Under the pieces are notes generated by a model. The model was not told the DNA's origin. It was given only the letters and a program-made list of their open reading frames with translations, and ran no database searches. Source: Promethearchaeota archaeon (lineage in GTDB: Archaea; Asgardarchaeota; Lokiarchaeia; Sigynarchaeales; SOKP01). Taken from it: a stretch of DNA of 54,707 nt. The stretch spans positions 1 to 54,707 of the forward strand of contig JAHPYY010000225.1 in NCBI GenBank assembly GCA_019058515.1, read 5' to 3'. The position numbers were made by a program, and so were the translations under genes. Shown piece by piece: positions 18,742 through 27,796 of the stretch (positions are counted from its first letter, which is position 1; the number at the start of each line of letters is the position of its first letter).

Positions 18742-19341
18742 ATGATCAAAATCTCGAAAGTTTTTGAAAAAGGACTCTATTTCTCTTGTCAGATGTGTGG
18801 TAGTTGTTGTAGAGGCTTACAAGAAGGAGAAGTATATGTTTATTTAGAAGACATCGTAAAGCTTGTAGATTATTTAAAAAATGAGGGTCGCTCCTATTCT
18901 TTGAAATCTTTTGCTAAAGAATATCTTAAGATTACTAATCAAAGCTTCACCTGGAAGGATCCAAAAACTAAAATTCGGAAAACCTACAAAGTAGATACGC
19001 TGGGATTCAAGTTCATTGGTAATGATGAGCATTGCGAGTTTCTTGACTCGAATAATCGCTGTACGGTTCACGAAGCAAGACCCTTTCAGTGTAGAGCGTT
19101 TCCTATTGGATGGAACATGTTGGTAAAAGATTACGACAGTTTTAGAGATTACTCTAAAAAGTGTGTTGCTCTACGATCTTCTCTAAAAAAGAAAGGAAAT
19201 TTTTATCCAAAAGAGAAAATAGCAAACTGGGCTCGAATGGAGAAAAAAATCGAGTTAGACTACTTTCTTAAGATGAAATCTCACGATTTCGATATTTTTA
19301 AAGTTTATCCATTTTTACCTAAAGACATAACAAGGGAATAA
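18742..19341 (+). CDS. YkgJ-type cysteine-cluster protein
   Basis: A 199-residue protein with the CxxCGxCC motif CQMCGSCCRGLQEGE at the start, then FLDSNNRCTVHEARPFQCRAFP in the middle. These cysteines match the YkgJ/UPF0153 family, which is thought to bind zinc or an iron-sulfur cluster. The function is unknown. It lies between the methylase gene (divergent) and the LRR-TIR gene (same direction, 158 bases away). No operon is evident. Confidence 0.85.
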   Translation: MIKISKVFEKGLYFSCQMCGSCCRGLQEGEVYVYLEDIVKLVDYLKNEGRSYSLKSFAKEYLKITNQSFTWKDPKTKIRKTYKVDTLGFKFIGNDEHCEFLDSNNRCTVHEARPFQCRAFPIGWNMLVKDYDSFRDYSKKCVALRSSLKKKGNFYPKEKIANWARMEKKIELDYFLKMKSHDFDIFKVYPFLPKDITRE

Positions 19342-19499
19342 ATCAATCTGAGCTTATTTTAATAACTCTTTTTAAGGATTTGCAGTTTAGTTATATTTTG
19401 TAGAATCAGAAAACAATTATTAAATATTATAAAATTAATAATATATCAAATCCATTAATGAAATATTTAGAAATGACTTACTAAGGATGTGAAAGCAAA

Positions 19500-21110
19500 A
19501 TGACAAACGATTTAAAGGTAATAAAACAACTTTCAAAATTATTAGATAAAGAGATCAAATCATTTGATTCCCGATTTCTTGATAACAATTTAGATAGAAT
19601 TGATTATTATTATGCGGCTATAGAAGATGATGTAATATTTCTCGGTTTGGACTTGATGAGGTTAAACTTGCCAGAAAATGTATTAAACGATATCGAGACT
19701 ACAATGTCGAATTTGAAGAATCTAAAGAGCCTTAGTCTAATTTACTATAAGAATCATGAAATTCCTGAATTTATTCGTAATTTCAAGAATTTAGAAACAT
19801 TAAACCTGATGAATTGTAAAATAAATGTGATTCCTGAATGGATAAAAGAATTCCAGAACTTATATTACTTGAATTTAAATAATAATGATATCAGAGTCTT
19901 ACCAGAGTGGTTCAAAGATCTCAATAATCTAAGAACTCTTAAATTAGCAAATAACTATAATCTAGAATGGAATCCTGTTAATCTTGAAATCTTAACGAAC
20001 ATATGCGATAATAACGGGGATGTTTCTGCTTCAAGAGTGATAAATCTTCAAGCACACTATAATCTTCCAAAAGAACAAATTGAGATTGTCCGTGAACTTG
20101 AACAGGGAAATCTCGAAAAACAAAAAAACGGTAAGCACGCTAATCCTATAAGAATGAAAATTTTGGATAATAAAGTTGTAGAGTGGAAAATGTTTGAATA
20201 TGATATTAACGCTTTACCCAAGAACTTTGGAGTATTTAATAACTTGAAGTCTTTAGCTATTACCAGTTCTAATTTAGAATCTTTACCTGATTCCTTTGGA
20301 GAGTTAATAGAACTTGAGAGTTTAGATTTATCTAACAATAAACTTAAATCTCTACCGGACTCATTCGTTAAGTTAACCTCTATAAGAAGTTTAAATTTAG
20401 GTAACAACCAGTTTAATGAAATCCCTACAGAATTATGGGCTCTTAAAGAATTAAGTGAGTTAATACTAGAAAATAATCCATTTATCCCAGAAGATGAAAT
20501 TCTTTCAAAAAAAGTGCCCGATTTGATCAGAGAATCTTTACGAAAAAAAGCTACAATTAAAATCTTTATCTCCCATGCTGTTATAGATTTTGAACCATAT
20601 CGGATAGGAGAACTTGTAAACTATTTAGAAAATCAAAAGGAAATATCTCAAGTATTTTTTTGTGAGGAAGATCTTGCAGGTAATATCGATGAGTGGATGT
20701 TAGACACGGTTCAGAAAAGCCAACTTATAATATTCATTGGAACTAATAAATCGGTATTTAATTCTGTAGATTGCGCTAATGAACTCCAGCTTGCAGACAA
20801 ATTTTCAATTCCGGTCATTCCTTTGAAAGGTAAAGATGTTGATTGGCCTAATTTAGCGGAAATTAATCTTTCAAGAGAGTTAGGAATAGAGTATGATACT
20901 GAAAATTTTGATTTATTTTGCGAGGACCTCTATAAGTATATAGAGAATTTCAAGCGCGAGATAAACTTAATGGAGAAAGAAGAACGACGATTAGGTATTA
21001 TAGATATATACGAAAGATTTAGATTGATGCTTGATGAAAAACTCAGCGAAGTTAATCGAAAGTTGGAAGCATTAGGGAACAGATTTAGGGACTTAGAAAA
21101 GAGATTATAA
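19500..21110 (+). CDS. Leucine-rich repeat and TIR domain protein
   Basis: A 536-residue protein. Two blocks of leucine-rich repeats lie at about residues 70-170 and 230-335 (for example LESLDLSNNKLKSLPDSF). A TIR domain spans about 353-475: IKIFISHAVIDFEPYRIGEL, then VFFCEEDL, then SVDCANELQLA with E428 at the usual catalytic Glu position. A helical, coiled-coil-like tail closes it (480-536). TIR domains with this Glu can cleave NAD in bacterial and plant immunity. There is no NTPase domain between LRR and TIR. The ATG follows GGATGTGA. A role as a sensor in defence or signalling is inferred; the domain calls are firm. Confidence 0.85.
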   Translation: MTNDLKVIKQLSKLLDKEIKSFDSRFLDNNLDRIDYYYAAIEDDVIFLGLDLMRLNLPENVLNDIETTMSNLKNLKSLSLIYYKNHEIPEFIRNFKNLETLNLMNCKINVIPEWIKEFQNLYYLNLNNNDIRVLPEWFKDLNNLRTLKLANNYNLEWNPVNLEILTNICDNNGDVSASRVINLQAHYNLPKEQIEIVRELEQGNLEKQKNGKHANPIRMKILDNKVVEWKMFEYDINALPKNFGVFNNLKSLAITSSNLESLPDSFGELIELESLDLSNNKLKSLPDSFVKLTSIRSLNLGNNQFNEIPTELWALKELSELILENNPFIPEDEILSKKVPDLIRESLRKKATIKIFISHAVIDFEPYRIGELVNYLENQKEISQVFFCEEDLAGNIDEWMLDTVQKSQLIIFIGTNKSVFNSVDCANELQLADKFSIPVIPLKGKDVDWPNLAEINLSRELGIEYDTENFDLFCEDLYKYIENFKREINLMEKEERRLGIIDIYERFRLMLDEKLSEVNRKLEALGNRFRDLEKRL

Positions 21111-21121
21111 CTTAAATTTAA

Positions 21122-21232
21122 TCAAGTTATTTTTCTGTGTGTTATCCTATTAGTTAAATGTTCTTTCTTTTTTTCCTTTAACCAACGATTTTTTCCAGCT
21201 ACTTTATCGTATCTCTTTACTTTTAAAGACAT
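21122..21232 (-). CDS. Possible small basic protein, 36 residues
   Basis: In the gap after the LRR-TIR gene, the reverse strand holds an ORF from the ATG at 21230-21232 to a TGA at 21122. Its product is about 36 residues, rich in Lys and Arg (starts MSLKVKRYDKVAGKNRW). A TATA-like CATATAAAC sits close upstream. It ends convergent to the LRR-TIR gene, 12 bases away. Short ORFs occur by chance, and I recognise no family. Confidence 0.3.
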   Translation of the reverse strand: MSLKVKRYDKVAGKNRWLKEKKKEHLTNRITHRKIT

Positions 21233-21345
21233 TATCAAGTGTGTTTATATGTAGCTTACCTTAAAATGAATTTTATTAAATATTCGAAATAATTATTAAA
21301 ATCTGTAATTTTTATTTATCTTAGAAACAACTGAAAAGTAGATTT

Positions 21346-23709
21346 ATGAGAATAGGATTATTCGTCTGTGCCTGTGGAAAAAACATTTCTGGTGTCATAG
21401 ATATAAATCAAGTTAAAGATTATTTCTCTCAGTTTGACAATCTAAAGGTTTTAGACGATCAATATTTGTGTTCAGAATTAGGTTTGACTAAAATACAAGA
21501 GCAAGTAGCAGAAAATGATATCGATCGAGTAGTTATAGCTGCATGTTCTTTTAAGTTGCATGGGACGCTATTTAGAAAAACCATAGAAAAGGCGGGAATT
21601 AATCGCTTTTTAATATCATTTGCGAACATCCGAGAACAAAATTCGTGGGTGCATTCTAACGAACCTCAAAAAGCGACAGAGAAAGCTATTGACCAGATTT
21701 CTATGGCAATTGAACAAGTTAAGTTGTTTGAACCATTAGAAGTACAATACACTAAAATCCATCCTTCTACATTAGTAATAGGAGGAGGAATTGCCGGAAT
21801 AAAAGCTGCTTTACTCGTGGCAGAAGCAGGTTACAAAGTGTACTTGGTTGAACGAGATTTAACCATTGGAGGTCACATGGCTCTTTTTGACAAAACTTTT
21901 CCGACTTTAGATTGCTCAATATGTATCCTTGGACCACTAATGTCAGAAGTAAACGACAATCCAAATATCGAGCTTTTAACTTACACGGAACTTGAAAAAG
22001 TTGAGGGTTATGTGGGTAACTTTAAAATATCAGTTATAAAAAAACCCCGTTATATAGTTGAAGAAAACTGCGTAGGATGCGTCGATATTTGTAGAGAAGT
22101 GTGTCCTATTGATATAACTGATACTTATTATCCTCGGAAAGCAATTGATTTAGCCTATCCACAAGCAATACCTTTATACCCCAATGTATCCGAAACTGAT
22201 TGTGTTGGTTGCAAAGCATGCGCACAAGCATGTGATAGGGATGCAATTGATTTTGAGCAGACGCCTGAACGTATTGAGTTTGAAGTTGGAACAATTATCG
22301 TGAGTACAGGTTATGACACTTTTGATCCGTCTCTTCTTGGAGAACTCAATTACGATAGATACAGAAATGTTATAACTACTATGCAGATGGAACGCTTATT
22401 AAACAATGACGGACCCACCAAGGGAAATGTTATTGTTCCATCGAATGGTTCAATACCAAATTCCATCTCGTTTATTTTATGTGTTGGCTCGAGGAATAAA
22501 AAAATTGGTCGAGAATATTGTAGTCAAGTTTGCTGTAATGTTGCAATTAAGCAAGCTGTGCTATTGAAAAAAATGTTTCCAAAAATGCTTATAAGGATTT
22601 ATTACAATGATGTAAGAGCTGTTGGTAAAAACTGCGAAGAATTTTATAATCGAGCTCGCGAAGAATTTAAAATTGAATTCATAAAAAGTAATGTGTCGGC
22701 TGTTCTTAAGGATGATTTGTCTGAAGAATTAATAGTACGAGGAGAGGATGTGTTATTTGACGAAATTTTTGAACACAAAACCGATGTTGTTGTTCTTGCC
22801 GTTGGAATTGAACCTGCTAAAGAAAGCGATAAATTAGCGTGTATATTAAATATATCTCAAGATCCTAACGGATTCTTTTTAGAAAAGCATTTAAAAATTA
22901 AACCTTCGGAGACATCTATCAACGGAATTTTTTTAGCAGGAGCTATTCAAGCACCTAAAGACATTCCAAATAGTATAGCTCAAGCTGAAAGCGCAGCTGC
23001 TAAAGCGATAAGATTAATGATTAAGAATAAGGTTGAGCTAGATCCCTACATAGTTTATTTCGATAAAGAAAGGTGTGATTTATGTAGATTATGCGAGAAT
23101 ATCTGCAATTATAACGCACTTGAAATAAGAGATAACGAATTAAAGCTTACTCAAGTTAATTGTTCTGGATGTGGAGCTTGTGCGGCAATGTGTCCTCACG
23201 ATGCGCTTTACATACCGGGTTTTACAAGAAATCAAATATCCAATCAAATAAAGGCTATTCTTCTAGAAAAAAAAAGAGAATATCCCTTAATTGTAGCTTT
23301 TCTTTGTAACTGGTGTTCTTATTTAGGAGCTGATCTAGCGGGTACAAGTAAGCTCATATATCCCTCAAACATTAGACCAATCCATGTCATGTGTACTGCG
23401 ATGTTAAATCCTTCCCTAGTATTTGAAGCGTTTTTCCAAGGAGCTGACGGTGTTTTAATTGCTGGGTGTCACGAACAAGATTGTCATTACGCCACCGGTT
23501 TTATAAAAGCCAAAATAAGGTATGAAAGCATTCGAGAAATTCTCCATGAAGCAGGAATTAACGAAAATCGAGTGAAAATTGTCAGTATTTCGGCTGGTGA
23601 GGGTGAAAAATTTGCACAAGTTGTTACACAATTTAAAAATTCTTTAGAAAAACTTGGACAAATTGAGCCACATGAGTATATTGGTAAGAAATCCAAAGAA
23701 GTACCTTAA
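21346..23709 (+). CDS. hdrA: HdrA-MvhD fusion, heterodisulfide reductase subunit A
   Basis: A 787-residue fusion. Residues 1-640 are HdrA: an N-terminal CACGKNISG, an FAD Rossmann motif GGGIAGIKA (146-154), the signature TFPTLDCSICILGP, and ferredoxin-type clusters near 242-254, 286-296, 577-587 and 606-616. Residues 645-770 are MvhD-like, with AFLCNWCSYLGADLAG and CHEQDCHYATG. Fused HdrA-MvhD proteins exist in other archaea and bacteria and link flavin bifurcation to a hydrogenase or formate-like donor. The first ferredoxin motif has three residues between its second and third cysteines (CVGCVDICREVCP). Cysteine replaces any selenocysteine. It is not adjacent to the hdrCB pair. Confidence 0.92.
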   Translation: MRIGLFVCACGKNISGVIDINQVKDYFSQFDNLKVLDDQYLCSELGLTKIQEQVAENDIDRVVIAACSFKLHGTLFRKTIEKAGINRFLISFANIREQNSWVHSNEPQKATEKAIDQISMAIEQVKLFEPLEVQYTKIHPSTLVIGGGIAGIKAALLVAEAGYKVYLVERDLTIGGHMALFDKTFPTLDCSICILGPLMSEVNDNPNIELLTYTELEKVEGYVGNFKISVIKKPRYIVEENCVGCVDICREVCPIDITDTYYPRKAIDLAYPQAIPLYPNVSETDCVGCKACAQACDRDAIDFEQTPERIEFEVGTIIVSTGYDTFDPSLLGELNYDRYRNVITTMQMERLLNNDGPTKGNVIVPSNGSIPNSISFILCVGSRNKKIGREYCSQVCCNVAIKQAVLLKKMFPKMLIRIYYNDVRAVGKNCEEFYNRAREEFKIEFIKSNVSAVLKDDLSEELIVRGEDVLFDEIFEHKTDVVVLAVGIEPAKESDKLACILNISQDPNGFFLEKHLKIKPSETSINGIFLAGAIQAPKDIPNSIAQAESAAAKAIRLMIKNKVELDPYIVYFDKERCDLCRLCENICNYNALEIRDNELKLTQVNCSGCGACAAMCPHDALYIPGFTRNQISNQIKAILLEKKREYPLIVAFLCNWCSYLGADLAGTSKLIYPSNIRPIHVMCTAMLNPSLVFEAFFQGADGVLIAGCHEQDCHYATGFIKAKIRYESIREILHEAGINENRVKIVSISAGEGEKFAQVVTQFKNSLEKLGQIEPHEYIGKKSKEVP

Positions 23710-23770
23710 AATTAAACGTATCCCTCTATAAAGAGAAAAATTATTAATTAAATACCATTTTTTTAAATAT

Positions 23771-25072
23771 ATGAAGGTTAGAGCAATAACAATTGGACAA
23801 TTTATCCCATATTTAACCAATATGGGTGAATTTAAGAGTGAGGTTGATGCTAAGGTAAAAGAAGCGTCGTTACTGTCCGATCAACTCAAAACGCTTTTTG
23901 ATGGTTTAAATATTGACGTTCAATCAAGTCGTATTTGCTCTCAGCCAATCTATAACAATGATATTGAGAATTTGCTAAAACACGATCTTGAAAACAATAT
24001 CAAAATTCTTGAAGATCAAGTTCTTTATCTTCAGAATATAATTAAAGATCGTAATATCGCTTATTTTAATTCATGTTCTATGATTGGTGATTCATTGATT
24101 GATAATGACAAAAATGTTGAAAAGAGATTTTTACTTTCAATACTAGATTTGATAAAAAAAACAGAAAATTTTTTTACTTCAGTGCAAGTCGCTTCAAATG
24201 ATAGGGGGCTTAACTTATCTGCTTTACATAGTTGTACTGATATTATAAAATCTCTCTCTGATCCTAATCCTATGGATAATTTACGATTTTGCGTGACTTT
24301 TAATCTCTTCCCCAAAACCTTTACTCCCTTCTTTCCCGCTTCGTCTCACCATAGCAAAACGCCTGAATTCAGTCTTGCTCTGGAAATGGCAGACGAGGTG
24401 GTAAAAATTTCTGAGAACGCGTCTAATGTTCAAGAATTCCAACAAAAGATGAGAGATCGCTTCAAAGAGATCTATGACTTGTTTTTAAATCATCTTGGTA
24501 ATACTGATTTCAATGGTAATTTTAAATTCTCAGGAATTGACATGTCTCCCGCTCCCTTTCCCACTCCTGAAAAAAGTATCGGAAAAGCCTTAGAAAATCT
24601 TGGAGTAGAGCATTTTGGATCGTTGGGATCTCTTTTGGGTGTAGCGCTTATCACAAACTCTATCCCTAAAGAACTTGAAAAGGTAATCGGTTTTTCTGGG
24701 TTCATGCAACCCGTGTTGGAAGATTACACTATATCAGAACGCTTAATGGAAAATAAGATATCAATAGAGACTCTTCTTCTTTACTCCACGATATGTGGAA
24801 CAGGGCTTGATTGTGTCCCGTTACCAGGGACTATTACTAGCGAGGAATTGTTTTCTATCCTTTTAGACTTGTGTACCATTTCCCTCAAATTAGATAAACC
24901 TTTAACTGCGAGACTAATGCCAATTCCTGGAAAACAAGTGGGAGAGTTAGTGGAATTTGATTTTGAATACTTTGCTAAAAAAACAAGGATCATTGATTTT
25001 ACTCGTAGCAAAATTGGTTCCAAATCACATACTTTTGACGCAAAAGATGAATTGTTTAAATTTATCGATTAA
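23771..25072 (+). CDS. DUF711 (UPF0210) family protein
   Basis: A 433-residue DUF711 (UPF0210, PFL family) protein. The opening MKVRAITIGQFIPYL, the middle FSGIDMSPAPFPTPEKSIG and the C-terminal CGTGLDCVPLPG with RLMPIPGK are family signatures. The function is not known. It begins 62 bases after HdrA in the same direction and may share its transcript. A small zinc-finger protein gene follows 21 bases after its stop. Length and conservation fit a complete protein. Confidence 0.88.
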   Translation: MKVRAITIGQFIPYLTNMGEFKSEVDAKVKEASLLSDQLKTLFDGLNIDVQSSRICSQPIYNNDIENLLKHDLENNIKILEDQVLYLQNIIKDRNIAYFNSCSMIGDSLIDNDKNVEKRFLLSILDLIKKTENFFTSVQVASNDRGLNLSALHSCTDIIKSLSDPNPMDNLRFCVTFNLFPKTFTPFFPASSHHSKTPEFSLALEMADEVVKISENASNVQEFQQKMRDRFKEIYDLFLNHLGNTDFNGNFKFSGIDMSPAPFPTPEKSIGKALENLGVEHFGSLGSLLGVALITNSIPKELEKVIGFSGFMQPVLEDYTISERLMENKISIETLLLYSTICGTGLDCVPLPGTITSEELFSILLDLCTISLKLDKPLTARLMPIPGKQVGELVEFDFEYFAKKTRIIDFTRSKIGSKSHTFDAKDELFKFID

Positions 25073-25092
25073 TTCTGCTTAGGGTAAAAAAA

Positions 25093-25542
25093 ATGGATGG
25101 TATTAAGAAAAAGCCATTGTTTAGTAAAGCGCATGAATATTTCTTTAAAGGTTGTAATGAAGACAAAAATTCAAATTTAGATAGATCTAATATCCAAGAA
25201 TCAAATTCTTATGCGTTATCAGATATAATTCGGGAACAAATGATAACTCAGATCATTCAATTAAGAGATCTCTTCTATGAAACTGAGGATATTGAACTTA
25301 CTAAATTAAACAAATTTGAGCGTAAAGAATTCTATAATTTTCTTAACTCTTTCTCAAAATGTCCTCTATGCGGGGCTAAAAATCACAAAAAAGACTTAAT
25401 TAGGTATTTTTTCGATAAAGAACAGGATAAAATGAAAGCTAAATTACGAGAAATACGAAAAAACTCTAAAAAATTATCTAAAAAAGTAAAATTATCTTCA
25501 GGTATCTTATGTTGTACTTGTTATAAAAAGGTATTTGATTAA
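25093..25542 (+). CDS. Small protein with four-cysteine zinc site
   Basis: A 149-residue protein. The N-terminal 85 residues are charged and helical. A likely zinc site comes from CPLC (about residue 95) and the C-terminal CCTCYKK, separated by a lysine-rich helix. I recognise no family. It is 20 bases downstream of the DUF711 gene, in the same direction, so probably co-transcribed. The C-terminal arrangement recalls zinc fingers interrupted by a coiled coil. The gene is probably real given its good spacing and composition. Confidence 0.6.
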   Translation: MDGIKKKPLFSKAHEYFFKGCNEDKNSNLDRSNIQESNSYALSDIIREQMITQIIQLRDLFYETEDIELTKLNKFERKEFYNFLNSFSKCPLCGAKNHKKDLIRYFFDKEQDKMKAKLREIRKNSKKLSKKVKLSSGILCCTCYKKVFD

Positions 25543-25585
25543 ATGTACAATTTCTTCTTCTATTGTGATAGTTAAAGCTACTAAT

Positions 25586-25915
25586 TTACTTTAAATATTC
25601 GATAATTTTGCCTGTTTGAGTTATCTTGTATTCCTGGCTATTCTCGCTTATTGGTTCTATACAAAGGGCTTTTACCAAAAAATCAATGTGGTAGTTTAAA
25701 CTCGCTTCTTCTATGTCAATAACAGAGTGCTTTAATTCGACTATTAATTGAGAACTTGATATCAAATTAAATTTATTAACGATTTGTAAAATAGTCTTCC
25801 TAATCGGATGATTTACAGCTTTTAGATACAAACTATGAAAATATTTTGAACCCTCAACTGTTTGACCGTACTCCTCAATAGAGGTAAAATCCTTAAAATC
25901 AGATTCGTCAGGCAT
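25586..25915 (-). CDS. ArsR-like winged helix DNA-binding protein
   Basis: A 109-residue protein with an ArsR-type winged helix-turn-helix. The recognisable part runs from NHPIRKTILQIVNKF through SSQLIVELK to ASLNYHIDFLVKALCIEP and YKITQTGKIIEY. This layout, with NYH at the start of the recognition helix and a short beta wing, is typical of archaeal ArsR/HTH_20 regulators. There is no metal-binding cysteine pair. It is convergent to the zinc-site gene and divergent from fructose-bisphosphate aldolase (140-base gap). It could control the aldolase, but no operator is defined. Confidence 0.75.
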   Translation of the reverse strand: MPDESDFKDFTSIEEYGQTVEGSKYFHSLYLKAVNHPIRKTILQIVNKFNLISSSQLIVELKHSVIDIEEASLNYHIDFLVKALCIEPISENSQEYKITQTGKIIEYLK

Positions 25916-26055
25916 TAATTCAAATAATAAGAGATCGGATAAAATTTTAATGTAATCTCGACCCTGAATCCTTTAAATAATATAAATGTTAAATTTTAAA
26001 ATCCTGAAATACTAGGAGTCAAAACCATAAAAAAATTAAATTCAAAGTTAAAATT

Positions 26056-26910
26056 ATGTCTTTAAAAAACCCTTACACAGGATTTAAGCTAAGATTGGAA
26101 AAAATGTTAATAAAAGGAGAACTGGGAGACAAGGCACTATTTCTTGCGGTAGATCAGGGATTTGAACATAAAGCTGACTTTAAAATAATTGAAGCAGCTA
26201 ATCCCGACTATGTAATGTCGATTGCTGAGAAAGCTCAAATACCTCTCATTTTACATAAGGGAACTTACATTAGGTACGCAGATAGGCACCCAAATTTAAA
26301 CATGGTTATAAAATTAAACGGTAAAACCGAATTATTTTATAATAACAGAGCTCCGATGGGAGGAATAGATTGCACCGTTGAGGACGCTTTAGCGTTATGC
26401 CCAAACTTAGTTGGAGTAGGATACAGTCTATATGTTGGTGGTCAAAAAGAGACGGAACAGATAACAGAACTTGCACAAATTGTACGATCAGCAAGGAAAT
26501 TTCAGGTGCCGGTTATAGTTTGGTGTTATGTAAGACAACATAACCCTCGCATCAAAGAAGAAGAGGGTAAAATGGAAAATGTTAGATACGCAGCGCGAGT
26601 GGCCTTTGAAAATGGAGCAGATATGGTTAAATTATATTATCCTGAAAATGAAGAAGGTCTTGAAAAAGTTAAGGAGTATGCCCTTGGGATTTTTTGTCTA
26701 ATCGCTGGAGGCGCAAAAGCCGATACAACTGAAATTGCTTACAAAACTGCGTTCAGTATTGTTCATGTGCTGGATGGAATGGCTATCGGGAGAAACATCT
26801 TTCAAGATCCAAAGCCGATAAATAAAGCATTAGGATATAAAGCCATTTTTCAAGGAAAATCTGTGGAAGATGCGCTACAGATATATAACAAAGAAAAAAT
26901 CCCCATTTAA
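26056..26910 (+). CDS. Archaeal class I fructose-bisphosphate aldolase (DeoC/LacD-type)
   Basis: A 284-residue TIM-barrel aldolase of the archaeal class I (DhnA/FbaB) type. Characteristic points are FLAVDQGFEHK near the start, APMGGIDCTVEDAL, then WCYVRQHNPRI, and the Schiff-base lysine in GADMVKLYYPEN. The C-terminal phosphate-binding part contains IAGGAK and GMAIGRNIFQ. It would cleave or form fructose 1,6-bisphosphate in the cytosol for glycolysis or gluconeogenesis. A related role in aromatic amino acid synthesis (2-amino-3,7-dideoxy-heptulosonate synthase) cannot be fully excluded. The gene stands alone. Confidence 0.85.
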   Translation: MSLKNPYTGFKLRLEKMLIKGELGDKALFLAVDQGFEHKADFKIIEAANPDYVMSIAEKAQIPLILHKGTYIRYADRHPNLNMVIKLNGKTELFYNNRAPMGGIDCTVEDALALCPNLVGVGYSLYVGGQKETEQITELAQIVRSARKFQVPVIVWCYVRQHNPRIKEEEGKMENVRYAARVAFENGADMVKLYYPENEEGLEKVKEYALGIFCLIAGGAKADTTEIAYKTAFSIVHVLDGMAIGRNIFQDPKPINKALGYKAIFQGKSVEDALQIYNKEKIPI

Positions 26911-27025
26911 TCGAGAGCTTACGTATATTTCTTCTGATTTTGAAGAAAATTATTGGTCTACATTAATTTAATTAATATCGAATTTACTATATACATAGAA
27001 AAAAAATATAATAAAAAAAGAAATT

Positions 27026-27688
27026 ATGAAAAGAGACCAGGTTCCAGATCCGAGAAATAATCCTTTTAAAGTAAGATCAGGTGGAGCTCCCGCACCAACA
27101 CGCTCATATCAACCATCTTATAGCCCTCCATCGGGAAAAAAAGGAGTAGATTTCGAGAACGAAAGAGTCTGCCCAAGCTGTGCGAAGATTATTGCTTTAA
27201 ATTATAATTTTTGCAAGTATTGTGGAGTTGATCTTTCTGAAATTGAGCCAATCGGGAAAGCTGATGAGATATCAAAGCAATTAGCAATTACCGCAATGAC
27301 AGATCCAGACTTTTCGGTAAGAAAAGAAGCGTTAGATACGCTAGGTAGTTTCAAGGAAAAGCGAATTTTAGGTTTACTTGCGTATTTACTTGTAAACGAT
27401 CCATCCCCAGAAGTGAGAAAAGAAGCTGCTGATGAATTAGGTGATCTACATCATCCATACTCTCTCAACATTTTAACTCAGGCCCTAAAGGACGCCAGCC
27501 CTATCGTAAGAAAAGAGGCGATTGAGGGTTTAAAAAAAATAAAACAGAAGAATAAACCAGAAAAGCAACTCGAAGAGCCAGAAGAAAAGGAAGCTACACC
27601 TGAATTAGAGGAGATAGAGGTAGAGAAAGAACCAAAATCTCCCCTTGACGACTTTGGAGAGTTTGAATCTTTTGATTCAGATATGTAA
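27026..27688 (+). CDS. Zinc ribbon and HEAT repeat protein
   Basis: A 220-residue protein. It starts with a Pro-rich, probably disordered segment, then a zinc ribbon (CPSCAKIIALNYNFCKYCG). Two to three HEAT/PBS lyase-type repeats follow (for example DPSPEVRKEAADELGDLHH). An acidic tail closes it. The order suggests an adaptor or scaffold protein; no enzyme motif is seen. The neighbours, aldolase and the gelsolin-like gene, do not suggest a pathway. It has its own promoter region of about 115 bases. Confidence 0.75.
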   Translation: MKRDQVPDPRNNPFKVRSGGAPAPTRSYQPSYSPPSGKKGVDFENERVCPSCAKIIALNYNFCKYCGVDLSEIEPIGKADEISKQLAITAMTDPDFSVRKEALDTLGSFKEKRILGLLAYLLVNDPSPEVRKEAADELGDLHHPYSLNILTQALKDASPIVRKEAIEGLKKIKQKNKPEKQLEEPEEKEATPELEEIEVEKEPKSPLDDFGEFESFDSDM

Positions 27689-27796
27689 CCAAGATTAAGT
27701 GATTTTTTAATTCAACTTTTTCAATTTTAATCGCTCTTAATTAGAATTAAAATCATTTAAGTGTGATTATAAGGGAAAGAATGATTCACTCACTCA

